Origin: Streptomyces sp. KL109B
GTDB taxonomy: Bacteria > Actinomycetota > Actinomycetes > Streptomycetales > Streptomycetaceae
Assembly: GCF_030766935.1 (NCBI RefSeq)
Contig: NZ_JASERL010000005.1
Span: forward strand, 186,001-250,000
DNA: 64,000 bases
Direction of reading: 5' to 3'
In this document: piece by piece, positions 16,429 to 23,743 of the stretch
How the letters are laid out: each line of letters opens with the position of its first letter
Numbering within the stretch: position 1 is the first letter of the stretch
Made by a program: the position numbers and the translations under genes
The notes under the pieces: model-generated
Databases searched by the model: none
The model's input: only the letters and a program-made list of their open reading frames with translations
Told to the model about the DNA's origin: nothing

Positions 16429-17024
16429 GCCACAGTCTCCTTCGCGTTCGCGTCCGCGTCGCCGCCCGCCCGCGCGGCGGCCTGGGTGACGGCCCGCACG
16501 ATCGAGACGTACGCGCCGCAGCGGCACAGATTCCCGCTCATCCGCTCCCGGATCTCCTCCGGGCTCAGCGGCGCCGGACCCGCCTCGGGCCGTACGTCGC
16601 CGGTGGCCGCGGACGGCCAGCCCGCGGCGTGCTCCTCCAGGACGCCGAGCGCCGAACAGATCTGGCCGGGCGTGCAGTAGCCGCACTGGTACCCGTCCAG
16701 CTCGACGAACGCCTCCTGCACCGGGTGCAGTTCGCCGTCCGGGCCCGCGACGCCCTCGATGGTGGTGACCTCGCGGCCCTCGGCGGCGACCGCGAACTGC
16801 AGACAGGCCACGGTCCTGCGCCCGTCGACCAGCACCGTGCAGGCGCCGCACTGCCCCTGGTCGCAGCCCTTCTTCGTACCGGTCATGTCGAGCCGCTCGC
16901 GCAGGGCGTCGAGCAGCGTGGTGCGGTGGTCGACGGGCAGCGTGTGCTTCTCCCCGTTGATGTTCAAGGTGACGACGCTTGACGTAGCGGACACGGTCGT
17001 GCCGCCGATGTCAGCTGGGGGCAT
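16425..17024 (-). CDS. Molybdenum hydroxylase 2Fe-2S subunit
   Basis: 199 residues, first gene of the four-gene operon. The plant-ferredoxin-type cluster is bound by C54, C59, C62 and C74 in KKGCDQGQCGACTVLVDGRR and TVACLQ. The second, all-helical cluster uses C114 and C117 in GYQCGYCTPGQI and C167 and C169 in NLCRCGAY. Both [2Fe-2S] sites are complete. It relays electrons from the Mo centre. The first 16 residues are not an obvious TAT signal (no twin arginine), so cytoplasmic location is likely. Expression is probably controlled from the operator region shared with the divergent TetR gene. Confidence 0.92.
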   Translation of the reverse strand: MPPADIGGTTVSATSSVVTLNINGEKHTLPVDHRTTLLDALRERLDMTGTKKGCDQGQCGACTVLVDGRRTVACLQFAVAAEGREVTTIEGVAGPDGELHPVQEAFVELDGYQCGYCTPGQICSALGVLEEHAAGWPSAATGDVRPEAGPAPLSPEEIRERMSGNLCRCGAYVSIVRAVTQAAARAGGDADANAKETVA

Positions 17025-17124
17025 GGGTGCAGCCTTCTTTCGCGTGTCTGATGCGTGGAGAATCGGCGCTGTACGAGGGTGAGTGGCAGACCGGACCCGC
17101 GTGCGGTCCGAGGTCCGCAGCCAC

Positions 17125-17192
17125 TAGGGTGTGGTGACCCTAACCGGACAGCTGTCCGTTCTACGGGACACGAACGTAGTGGACAACTGTCC
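17125..17192. promoter_or_regulatory. Divergent control region with two GGACA-TGTCC operator dyads
   Basis: Between the operon (start 17024) and the TetR gene (start 17247) lie a perfect 14-bp palindrome CGGACAGCTGTCCG (17145-17158) and a second copy GGACAACTGTCC (17181-17192), centres 35 bp apart. Upstream is a further dyad TAGGGT-N6-ACCCTA (17125-17142). Paired short palindromes next to a TetR gene are typical self-operators that also repress the divergent operon. Confidence 0.65.
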
Positions 17193-17246
17193 GCCTAGCA
17201 AGGAGTATTCCCCGCCACGGTCGGAAGTCGAAGGAGGAGAAGTCGC

Positions 17247-17861
17247 ATGGGGCACCCGAAGAAATCGGCCGCGCTGCGCTCGGACGCGCAGCGCAACCGC
17301 GACCGCATCCTCGAAGTAGCTCTGGCCGAACTGACCCGCGCCGCGGACACCCCGCTCAGCGCGATCGCGAAGAAGGCGGGCGTCGGGCAGGGCACGTTCT
17401 ACCGCAATTTCCCCAGCCGCGAGGCGCTCGTCCTCGAGGTGTACCGCTACGAGGTGGAACAAGTCGCCGACGCGGCCCGCGAGTTGCTGTGCTGCCGCCC
17501 GCCGGAGCTGGCGCTGCGCGAGTGGATGGACCGCCTCGCCCAGTACGCGATGGCGAAGGCGGGCCTCGCGGACGCGCTGCTCGAAGCGACGAGCGCGCGC
17601 GGCACGATGAAGCAACTGGCCCACGGCCCCCTCACCGAGGCGGTCACCCGCCTCCTGGAGGCGAACGAAAAGGCCGGCACCATCCGCCCCGGCGTCACCG
17701 CGGACGACTTCATGCTGGCGATCGCGGGCCTCTGGATGATCGACCCCCACGGCCCCTGGCAGACCCGCGCGGGCCGCCTCCTGGACCTGGTCATGTCCGG
17801 CTTGCGGGCGGACGCCCCCGAATCAAGCCCCTGCGGCAATTCAAGCCCCTGCGGCGATTGA
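17247..17861 (+). CDS. TetR/AcrR-family regulator of the molybdenum hydroxylase operon (inferred)
   Basis: 204 residues; AAGGAGGAG precedes the ATG. The N-terminal DNA-binding domain reads NRDRILEVALAELTRAADTP, LSAIAKKAGVGQGTFYRNFP and SREALVLEVYRYE, a textbook TetR helix-turn-helix ending in TFYRNF. The remainder is a helical ligand domain of the SbtR-like C-terminal type. Divergent placement and two palindromes in between suggest that it represses the hydroxylase operon and itself, released by the enzyme's substrate. The last residues (SSPCGNSSPCGD) and the stop codon come from two copies of the intergenic repeat, so the end of the protein is repeat-derived. Confidence 0.9.
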   Translation: MGHPKKSAALRSDAQRNRDRILEVALAELTRAADTPLSAIAKKAGVGQGTFYRNFPSREALVLEVYRYEVEQVADAARELLCCRPPELALREWMDRLAQYAMAKAGLADALLEATSARGTMKQLAHGPLTEAVTRLLEANEKAGTIRPGVTADDFMLAIAGLWMIDPHGPWQTRAGRLLDLVMSGLRADAPESSPCGNSSPCGD

Positions 17862-18022
17862 GCAGCGGGCAATTCAAGCCGCTCCATCGATCGAGGCCCG
17901 GGCAATTCAAGCCGCTCCATCGATCGAGGCCCGGGCAATTCAAGCCGCTCCATCGATCGGAGCGCAGGCAATTCAAGCCCCTGCGGCGATTGAGCAGCGG
18001 GGTCCGGGGCGGAGCCCCGTGA
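17819..18022 (+). repeat. Tandem array of 33-bp units within a REP element
   Basis: Units begin GCAATTCAAGCC at 17836, 17869, 17902, 17935 and 17968, exactly 33 bp apart. The first and fifth carry the ordinary REP sequence CCTGCGGCGATTGAGCAGCGG; the middle three carry a different 21-bp core beginning GCTCCATCGATCG. The array ends at 18000 and is followed by the usual GGGGTCCGGGGCGGAGCCCC hairpin. It lies between the TetR gene and a convergent regulator gene. Confidence 0.85.
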
Positions 18023-18058
18023 CCGGGGAGCGGCCGACCGCAACAGCAGACCGGCTCC

Positions 18059-18811
18059 TCAGGAACGCCTCCGCGGCTTACCCCGCCCACCCTTCGGCTT
18101 CGACTTCGGCGCGGGCCGCCCCCGCCCCGCACCGGACGCCGCCGCCTTCTTCCTCCCCTGGTCCGCCCGGACGGGCTCCCGCGTACGCCCACGCGAACTG
18201 TTCACCGTCCGCCCCCGCACGATGCCGATGAAGTCCTCGACCTGATCCGTGGTCCGCTCCTCGGGCCACGCGAGCGCGACCTGCGACTCCGGCGCGTCGG
18301 CCACAGGCCGATACGTGAGGTCACGCCGGTGGTGCAGCCGGGCAAGCGACATCGGCACGACCAGCAGCCCCACCCCCGCCGCGACCAACGCGATGGCGTC
18401 ACCCGTGGTGGCAGGGCGCTCGAAGGCCGGCTGCCCTGGCGGCCGCTCCCAGCCGAGTACGTCGTCGAGAGGGTGCTGCACGATCTCGTCGGCGAGGTCG
18501 TCGAGCGTGACCTCTTCCGCCGCGGTGACCACGTGCTCCTTCGGGACCACGACCACGGTCTTCTCCGTGTAGAGCGGGATCGCGCTGAAGTACGTCCGGT
18601 CCACGGGCAGCCGCACGAGTCCGGCGTCCGCATCGCCACGACGCAGCACATCCGCGGCCTCGGCCGCCGTCACCTGCGCGAGCTCCAGCGGTACGTCCGG
18701 CATCCGCTCACGCCAGATCCGCACCCACTTGGCGGGCGTGGCCCCGGGAACGTAGGCCAGCCGGAAGCCGGGGCCCGGGGGCGGTGCGGGGGTCTGTTGC
18801 GAGCCTGTCAC
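18059..18811 (-). CDS. LysR-type substrate-binding domain protein lacking the HTH
   Basis: 250 residues. FRLAYVPGATPAKWVRIWRE, VLRRGDADAGLVRLPVD and AIALVAAGVGLLVVPMSLAR match the effector-binding domain of LysR regulators, but the N-terminal winged helix is absent. The C-terminus is a strongly basic, low-complexity tail (GRKKAAASGAGRGRPAPKSK and onward) that could bind nucleic acid nonspecifically. The gene is divergent from a DUF5997 gene with 59 bp between starts, an arrangement I have often seen in Streptomyces. The function is not established; it may be a stand-alone effector sensor. Confidence 0.8.
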   Translation of the reverse strand: MTGSQQTPAPPPGPGFRLAYVPGATPAKWVRIWRERMPDVPLELAQVTAAEAADVLRRGDADAGLVRLPVDRTYFSAIPLYTEKTVVVVPKEHVVTAAEEVTLDDLADEIVQHPLDDVLGWERPPGQPAFERPATTGDAIALVAAGVGLLVVPMSLARLHHRRDLTYRPVADAPESQVALAWPEERTTDQVEDFIGIVRGRTVNSSRGRTREPVRADQGRKKAAASGAGRGRPAPKSKPKGGRGKPRRRS

Positions 18812-18870
18812 GCCGCCAAGGTTACCCGCCGTGGTCGGCGCGGCCCGCGGCGATCGATACCCTTGACCTC

Positions 18871-19290
18871 ATGAGTTCGCAGCAGAGCACCCAGACCATG
18901 AAGCCCGCGACCGCGGCGAAGAAGCTGGGTGTGTACCTCGAGGCCACGCCCGCCGAGTTCCAGGAGGGTGTCGTCACGCGCGCCGAGCTGACCGCGCTGC
19001 AGGCGGAGCCGCCGCAGTGGCTGGTCGACCTGCGCGCGAACGGTCCGCACCCGCGTCCCGTGGTGGCGCAGAAGCTGGGTGTCTCGATTTCGGGCCTGGC
19101 GCGTGGTGGTGTCACAGAGGCGCTGACCACGGAGCAGATCGAGGCGCTGAAGGCGGAGAACCCGGAGTGGTTGCAGGCCGAGCGGGCCACGCAGGCGGAT
19201 GTCCGTAAGGAGAACGTCCGGGTGAAGAAGTTGCATGCCGAGCAGGCGGCGAAGCGGGCGCGGCGGGCGGCGGAGGCCGACGAGGCCTGA
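18871..19290 (+). CDS. DUF5997 family protein
   Basis: 139 residues. MKPATAAKKLGVYLEATPAE and FQEGVVTRAELTALQAEPPQ are followed by a helix-turn-helix-like segment KLGVSISGLARGGVTEALTT and a C-terminal coiled, lysine/arginine-rich helix. This is a conserved actinobacterial family of unknown function. TTGACC lies 6 bases before the ATG with no ribosome site, so the transcript may be leaderless. It is divergent from the LysR-domain gene, suggesting a shared regulatory region. Confidence 0.85.
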   Translation: MSSQQSTQTMKPATAAKKLGVYLEATPAEFQEGVVTRAELTALQAEPPQWLVDLRANGPHPRPVVAQKLGVSISGLARGGVTEALTTEQIEALKAENPEWLQAERATQADVRKENVRVKKLHAEQAAKRARRAAEADEA

Positions 19291-19324
19291 CGGTACCCCG
19301 TCCGGGGCGGGCCTGCCCGGGCCT

Positions 19325-19480
19325 ACGCCACGGGGCTCCGCCCCGGACCCCGCTGCTCAATCGCCGCAGGGGCTCAATTTGGCCCACCGCCCGGACCGGC
19401 CACCCCGGACCCACGCCACGGGGCTCCGCCCCGGACCCCGCTGCTCAATCGCCGCAGGGGCTCAATTTGGCCCACCGCCC
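19325..19480 (-). repeat. Perfect 68-bp direct repeat of REP elements
   Basis: Bases 19325-19392 and 19413-19480 are identical. Each holds, on the minus strand, the TTGAGCCCCTGCGGCGATTGA segment and the GGGGTCCGGGGCGGAGCCCC hairpin. A third partial copy at about 19507-19530 lies in the end of the MFS gene, whose stop at 19462 falls inside the second copy. The array separates the convergent DUF5997 and MFS genes. Confidence 0.85.
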
Positions 19481-20766
19481 AGTCGACGCAACAGCCTGAC
19501 TTGCCCCGCCGCTCTATCCCCGCAGGGGCTCGCTACGACGGCACCTGACTCCCCCACGGGACGCGGTCGGCGGAAAGCCAGCGCTCCCGCCACGACCAGC
19601 GCCGCACACACCACCCCGCTCGCCGCACCCCACCCACCCACCGAAACCAGCGGAGCGCCCAGCGCCGCGCCCGTCGCGCCCGCGAGGAAGTAGAGCAGCA
19701 GGTAGACCCCGCTGAGGCTGCCGCTGCGGGGCGGGTCGATGGACAGGACGCGGGTCTGGTTCGCGGCCTGGGCCGTGAAGCAGCCCGCGTCGACCAGCGC
19801 GAGGCCGGTGGCCGTGACCACGGGCCGGTCGAGCCCGGTGCACAGCAGCGCCGCCCCGGCCACCGCCACCCCCATGCTCCCGGCGATCACCGCCCTCGGT
19901 GAGTACCGGTCCCCCAGCCGCCCCGCCACCGGAAGCGCCGCGAAGCCCAGCGCCCCGGCGAGGCTGTAGAGGCCGATCGCCCCGGCGTCGAGCCCGTACG
20001 GCGGCTGCGCGAGCCGCACCGTGAGCGCTACCCAGACGAGGCTGAAGGCCAGGTACCACAGGCTCCCGTTCAGCACCGCGAGCCGCAGGGTGCGATGGCG
20101 CCGCAACAGCCCGGGCAGGGCGGCGAGAGTGCCGAGATAACCACCCGCCCCTGCCCCCGCCTCGACACCCGCACCCGCACCGGCACCGGCACCGGCACCG
20201 CCGCCTCCCTCAGGCCGCTCCCCCGGCAGCCGCCACCACGCCCCCGCCCCGCACACCACCACGAGCCCCGCGAACGCGAGCAGCATCCCCCGCCACCCGA
20301 ACGCGTCCGCGAGCGCCCCGCCGACGAGCCGGCTGAGCAGGATTCCGGCCGACATCCCGGCGGCCACCGTCGCCACCGCCGCCCCGCGCCGCTCCTCCGG
20401 CACCCCGCGCCCCGCGATCGTGGACGCCATCGCGCTCACGCTCGCCCCCGCGCCCACCAGCACGTACGCGAGGATCAGCACCCCGAGCCCGGGGGCGCCT
20501 GCGGCGAGCAGCAGGCCCGAGGTCAGCAGCGCGAGCTGGCCCGCCACGAGTCGGCGCGGCGCCGCCCGGTCCGCGAGCGGCAGCAGGAACGCGAATCCGC
20601 CGATGCATCCGGCGAGCGCGGCCGTCGTCAGCAGTCCGACGGCGGAGGCGGAGGTGCCGGTGTCCCGGGCGACGTCGCCGAGCGCCGGCTGGATCGCGTA
20701 ATTGTTGGCGAGCGCCACCCCGGCCGTCGCGGCCAGCACGGCGACGCCGCCTCGCGGCAGCCTCAC
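19462..20766 (-). CDS. MFS transporter (12-TM efflux type)
   Basis: 434 residues from a GTG overlapping the stop of the XRE regulator (GTGA). VAVLAATAGVALANNYAIQP is the first helix; DRAAPRRLVAGQLALLTSG is the loop 2-3 motif A region; and GRLGDRYSPRAVIAGSMGV is the matching loop in the second half, giving a full 6+6 transporter similar to YgaY/Cml-like drug exporters. The central loop contains an Ala-Gly run from repeated GGCACC units. The C-terminal residues after about GAVVASPCGDRAAG derive from REP sequence, so the stop has been relocated. Translational coupling with the XRE regulator implies joint control. Confidence 0.88.
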   Translation of the reverse strand: MRLPRGGVAVLAATAGVALANNYAIQPALGDVARDTGTSASAVGLLTTAALAGCIGGFAFLLPLADRAAPRRLVAGQLALLTSGLLLAAGAPGLGVLILAYVLVGAGASVSAMASTIAGRGVPEERRGAAVATVAAGMSAGILLSRLVGGALADAFGWRGMLLAFAGLVVVCGAGAWWRLPGERPEGGGGAGAGAGAGAGVEAGAGAGGYLGTLAALPGLLRRHRTLRLAVLNGSLWYLAFSLVWVALTVRLAQPPYGLDAGAIGLYSLAGALGFAALPVAGRLGDRYSPRAVIAGSMGVAVAGAALLCTGLDRPVVTATGLALVDAGCFTAQAANQTRVLSIDPPRSGSLSGVYLLLYFLAGATGAALGAPLVSVGGWGAASGVVCAALVVAGALAFRRPRPVGESGAVVASPCGDRAAGQVRLLRRLGGGPN

Positions 20767-21347
20767 GGCGCCTCCGCGCGCACCAGCACCACCGCGTAAC
20801 GGCAGTCCCGTTCCGTGGAGTTGGCGAAGACGCACGCGGTCGGCGGGCCCAGTTCGACGGTGTCGCCCGCGTCGAGCTCGTGCACGGTCTCGCCCTCGTG
20901 GAAGGTGAGATGTCCTTCGAGGACCCAGATGATCTGGCGGTGGAACGCGAACGCGGCGGCGGGGTAAGGGACTTCGGCCCCGGCCGGGAGCCGGATCTCC
21001 GCCACCTCCGCGGGGAAGCCGGGCCCGGACACCTGCCGTCGCGCGTATCCGGTCTCCGGGTCGTGCCACCGCGCCGCCGCGTCCGCCCGACGGACCCGTT
21101 CCTCGGCCGAGCCCGCGCCGGGCGACTCGGGGTCGAGGAGCGTGGCCACGCTCAGCCGGAACGCCGCCGACAGCCTGCCGAGGATCACCGCGCTCGGGCT
21201 GCTCTCGCCGCGCTCGATCCGGTGGATCATCGCCCGCGACACCCCGGACTCCTCGGCCAGCTCGGCGAGGGTCCAGCGGCGCCGGTCCCGCTCTGCGCGG
21301 ATCCGGGCTCCGATGCGCTCCACCAGGGGGTCTACGATGTTGGACAT
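20763..21347 (-). CDS. XRE-family regulator with C-terminal cupin sensor
   Basis: 194 residues. The N-terminal helix-turn-helix is WTLAELAEESGVSRAMIHRI followed by ERGESSPSAVILGRLSAAF. The C-terminal half is a cupin fold (AAFAFHRQIIWVLEGHLTFH, DAGDTVELGPPTACVF). Such proteins are small-molecule responsive regulators. The start codon overlaps, on opposite strands, the 5' end of the GNAT gene, so binding near its own start would affect both. It is coupled to the MFS gene behind it. A detoxification unit of exporter, acetyltransferase and regulator is a reasonable inference. Confidence 0.88.
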   Translation of the reverse strand: MSNIVDPLVERIGARIRAERDRRRWTLAELAEESGVSRAMIHRIERGESSPSAVILGRLSAAFRLSVATLLDPESPGAGSAEERVRRADAAARWHDPETGYARRQVSGPGFPAEVAEIRLPAGAEVPYPAAAFAFHRQIIWVLEGHLTFHEGETVHELDAGDTVELGPPTACVFANSTERDCRYAVVLVRAEAP

Positions 21348-21867
21348 GAATCCACGATACGAGACTCGGGCGCCGGCGGTGAAGGTCCGCCCGGCTCACG
21401 AGGACGATCTGGACGCCGTCCTCGCCATCCGCAATCACGCCATCGAGCACGGCACGGCGCTGTGGACCGACACTCCGCAGTCCCGTGAGGAGGGCGCGGC
21501 CTGGCTGGGCGCGCACGTCGAGCGCGGTGCGGCGTACGTGGCCGAGCTGGGTGGCGAGGTCGTCGGGTTCGGGGTCTACGGGCCGTGGAAGGCGTACTCG
21601 GGCTTTCGGCACACGGTCGAGAACTCGGTGTACGTCGGCGAGGGGCACCACGGCGGCGGGATCGGTTCCGCTCTGCTGGGGACGCTCGTCGAATCGGCCA
21701 CGGACGCGGGCCTGCACGTCATGATCGCCGGGATCGAGGCGGGCAACGCGGCCTCGATCCGGCTGCACGAGCGGCACGGTTTCGAGCACGCGGGCACCGT
21801 GCGCGAGGTGGGGACGAAGTTCGGCCGGTGGCTCGATCTGACGCTGATGCGGCGGCAGTTGAGCTGA
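21337..21867 (+). CDS. GNAT N-acetyltransferase, phosphinothricin/methionine-sulfoximine type
   Basis: 176 residues from ATG 21337, favoured by AGGGGG 6 bases upstream; ATG 21346 is in frame and is the start most homologues would suggest. VRPAHEDDLDAVLAIRNHAI, TALWTDTPQSREE and RHTVENSVYVGEGHHGGGIG (acetyl-CoA loop HHGGGIGSALL) identify the Pat/Bar/MddA-like GNAT group, which acetylates phosphinothricin, methionine sulfoximine or similar amines. IEAGNAASIRLHERHGFEHA is the conserved motif B end. Its 5' end overlaps the divergent XRE gene by 11 bp, an unusual arrangement giving no room for separate promoters. Confidence 0.88.
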   Translation: MLDMNPRYETRAPAVKVRPAHEDDLDAVLAIRNHAIEHGTALWTDTPQSREEGAAWLGAHVERGAAYVAELGGEVVGFGVYGPWKAYSGFRHTVENSVYVGEGHHGGGIGSALLGTLVESATDAGLHVMIAGIEAGNAASIRLHERHGFEHAGTVREVGTKFGRWLDLTLMRRQLS

Positions 21868-21957
21868 CCGCCGCCGCACCTCCCCAGGTACCCCTCCCAG
21901 GGTCAGTCGACGGCCGTTCCCTCCAGTTCGACCAGCTGACCGGGCACCGCGAGGCGT

Positions 21958-22350
21958 TCACCCGTCCCGGCGGTGCTCCGGCCCGGGGCGCAGCACGGCG
22001 TAGCGATCGACGGCCCGGCGCAGTTCGAGCCGCTCCCGCTCGGGCGGGGGGTCGCCGCCGTCGGCGAACGTCAGGATGTGCTCTGCCACGAGGCGCAGCT
22101 TGACGTTGGCGCGCTGCGACACGTCGCGCAGCACCCGCCACGCGTCCTCGGGCGGGATCCTGCCGAGCACGACGACGACGCCGATGGCCTGGTCGACCAC
22201 GGCGTGCGACGTCACGGCCCGCTTCAGCTGGGCGTTCTCGGCGCGCAGGCGGGCGTTCTCCTCGCGCAGGCGGGCGTTCTCCTCGGCGAGGCCATCGCCG
22301 GAGGGCAGGACGGGACCGGATGCGGGGTCGAGAGCGGCCAGGACCTCCAC
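21958..22350 (-). CDS. ANTAR-domain RNA-binding regulator with leucine-zipper-like coiled coil
   Basis: 130 residues from a GTG. Residues about 22-45 repeat ENARLREENARLRAENAQLK, a short coiled coil encoded by near-identical DNA units. The ANTAR domain follows: AVVDQAIGVVVVLGRIPPED, AWRVLRDVSQRANVKLRLVA and EHILTF. ANTAR proteins bind paired hexaloop RNA hairpins and prevent termination. There is no receiver or GAF domain, so dimerisation is probably by the coiled coil. It is divergent from the AraC gene across a 216-bp gap in which I see no clear promoter motif. Confidence 0.88.
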   Translation of the reverse strand: MEVLAALDPASGPVLPSGDGLAEENARLREENARLRAENAQLKRAVTSHAVVDQAIGVVVVLGRIPPEDAWRVLRDVSQRANVKLRLVAEHILTFADGGDPPPERERLELRRAVDRYAVLRPGPEHRRDG

Positions 22351-22566
22351 CTTTCCACGACTTCGGCCGGCACCACCGGCCCGAACTCGCCATCCTCACC
22401 CGCGTCACGCACCACCGCAGCACACGGAACGAAGCCTCGTGCCCGCCGTCGTCCAGGAAACGAAACGCGCCATCCCGCGCGCACCTTCCACGTTCCCTGT
22501 GGCAAGCACCGCGCCACAACTCGTAGGCTGACGGCACCGGGCGGATTCACTGGGAGCGCGGCGCAC

Positions 22567-23523
22567 ATGGACACCCTGCACTTCGACAGCAGCGACATCG
22601 AGGTCACCGAGGATTTCCTCAGTCGCAATTACGCGCGTATGCGCATCGACAACGGCACGGCCGACACCAGCAGGATGCGGATCCGGCGGGACGCGATGCC
22701 GGGGGTGACCGTCGACGAAATCGCTCTCGACTTCGACATGCGGTACTCGGCGACACCACTGTGGAAGATCTGTCTGTGCCTCGTCCACGAGGGCACCATC
22801 GACAACCGGGCCTTCGGCGATGCGGAGGACACCTTCGGCCCCGGCGACATGGTGCACCTCACCCCGCCCGAACTGCCTTACGAGGGGCGGGTCCGCGGCG
22901 CGCGCTACAACATCACGATGCTCGATCCGGAGCTGCTGACCCAGGTCGCGGCCGCCGCCCCGGGAGCCGCGCGGGGCCCGGTCCGGCTTCTCGGCCACCG
23001 GCCCGTCTCCGCCGCCGCGGCCCGGCACCTGAAGCGGGCCATCGCCCATGTCCGCGACGAGGTGCTGGCCGATCCCGCCGTCGCCGCCCAGCCGTTGGTG
23101 ACCTCGACCGCGACCCAGTACCTGGCCGCGAGCGTGCTGGCCGCGTTCCCGAACACCGCGTTCACCCGGCCCACCGCGACGGACCGGCACGACTCCCACT
23201 CCGCCACCCTGCGCCGCGCGATCGCCCACATCGAGGCACACGCGCAGGAGCCCCTCACGGTGGCCGAGATCGCGGCGGCGTCCCATGTCACCGTCCGGGC
23301 GCTGCAGTACGCGTTCCGGCGGCATCTGGACACCACGCCGCTGGCGTACCTGCGCCAGGTCCGACTGGCGTACGCGCACGACGAGTTGCGGGACGCCATC
23401 CCGGCGACCGCGACGGTCACCGAGATCGCCGGGCGCTGGGGCTTCCACCACGTCGGCCGCTTCGCGGCGCTCTACCGGGAGGCGTACGGGCGCAGCCCGC
23501 TGCACACGCTGACCGGCGCCTGA
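22567..23523 (+). CDS. AraC-family transcriptional regulator
   Basis: 318 residues from ATG 22567. The N-terminal half (TPLWKICLCLVHEGTIDNRA, GPGDMVHLTPPELPYEGRVR) is a cupin-like sensing domain. The C-terminal double helix-turn-helix has PLTVAEIAAASHVTVRALQY and a second helix EIAGRWGFHHVGRFAALYRE, ending GRSPLHTL. This is the normal two-HTH layout. The downstream gene is a secreted pectate lyase on the same strand, but a 220-bp gap with its own promoter separates them, so control of the lyase by this protein is only a possibility. Confidence 0.9.
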   Translation: MDTLHFDSSDIEVTEDFLSRNYARMRIDNGTADTSRMRIRRDAMPGVTVDEIALDFDMRYSATPLWKICLCLVHEGTIDNRAFGDAEDTFGPGDMVHLTPPELPYEGRVRGARYNITMLDPELLTQVAAAAPGAARGPVRLLGHRPVSAAAARHLKRAIAHVRDEVLADPAVAAQPLVTSTATQYLAASVLAAFPNTAFTRPTATDRHDSHSATLRRAIAHIEAHAQEPLTVAEIAAASHVTVRALQYAFRRHLDTTPLAYLRQVRLAYAHDELRDAIPATATVTEIAGRWGFHHVGRFAALYREAYGRSPLHTLTGA

Positions 23524-23605
23524 GGGCTGCCGCGGCCCGAACCTCCCACGGTGATTCCGTGTCGGCTGCATTCATATGGGCGAACAACGATCACATACAT
23601 AGCCG

Positions 23606-23635
23606 TTGACGCGGGTACGGCGCCCGCTCTACCGT
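23606..23635 (+). promoter_or_regulatory. Probable housekeeping-type promoter of the pectate lyase gene
   Basis: TTGACG (23606-23611), an 18-bp spacer and TACCGT (23630-23635) lie 109 bp before the ATG. The stretch just upstream (ATTCATATGGG ... ATCACATACAT) is unusually AT-rich for this window and may hold activator sites. Confidence 0.5.
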
Positions 23636-23743
23636 CACCGACGACCGCCCGTAGAAAGGGCTTTCCCGCCCCGATTATGGCGCCTCCGCACGTCCTGTTC
23701 ACGGATTCGAACCCGTCACGTTCACGCATCTGGAGAACGCACG

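Noticed and set aside
17819..18022. Attachment site or integrated element borders in the repeat array
   Set aside because: No integrase, tRNA gene or direct flank duplication is present; the units are the chromosomal REP type.
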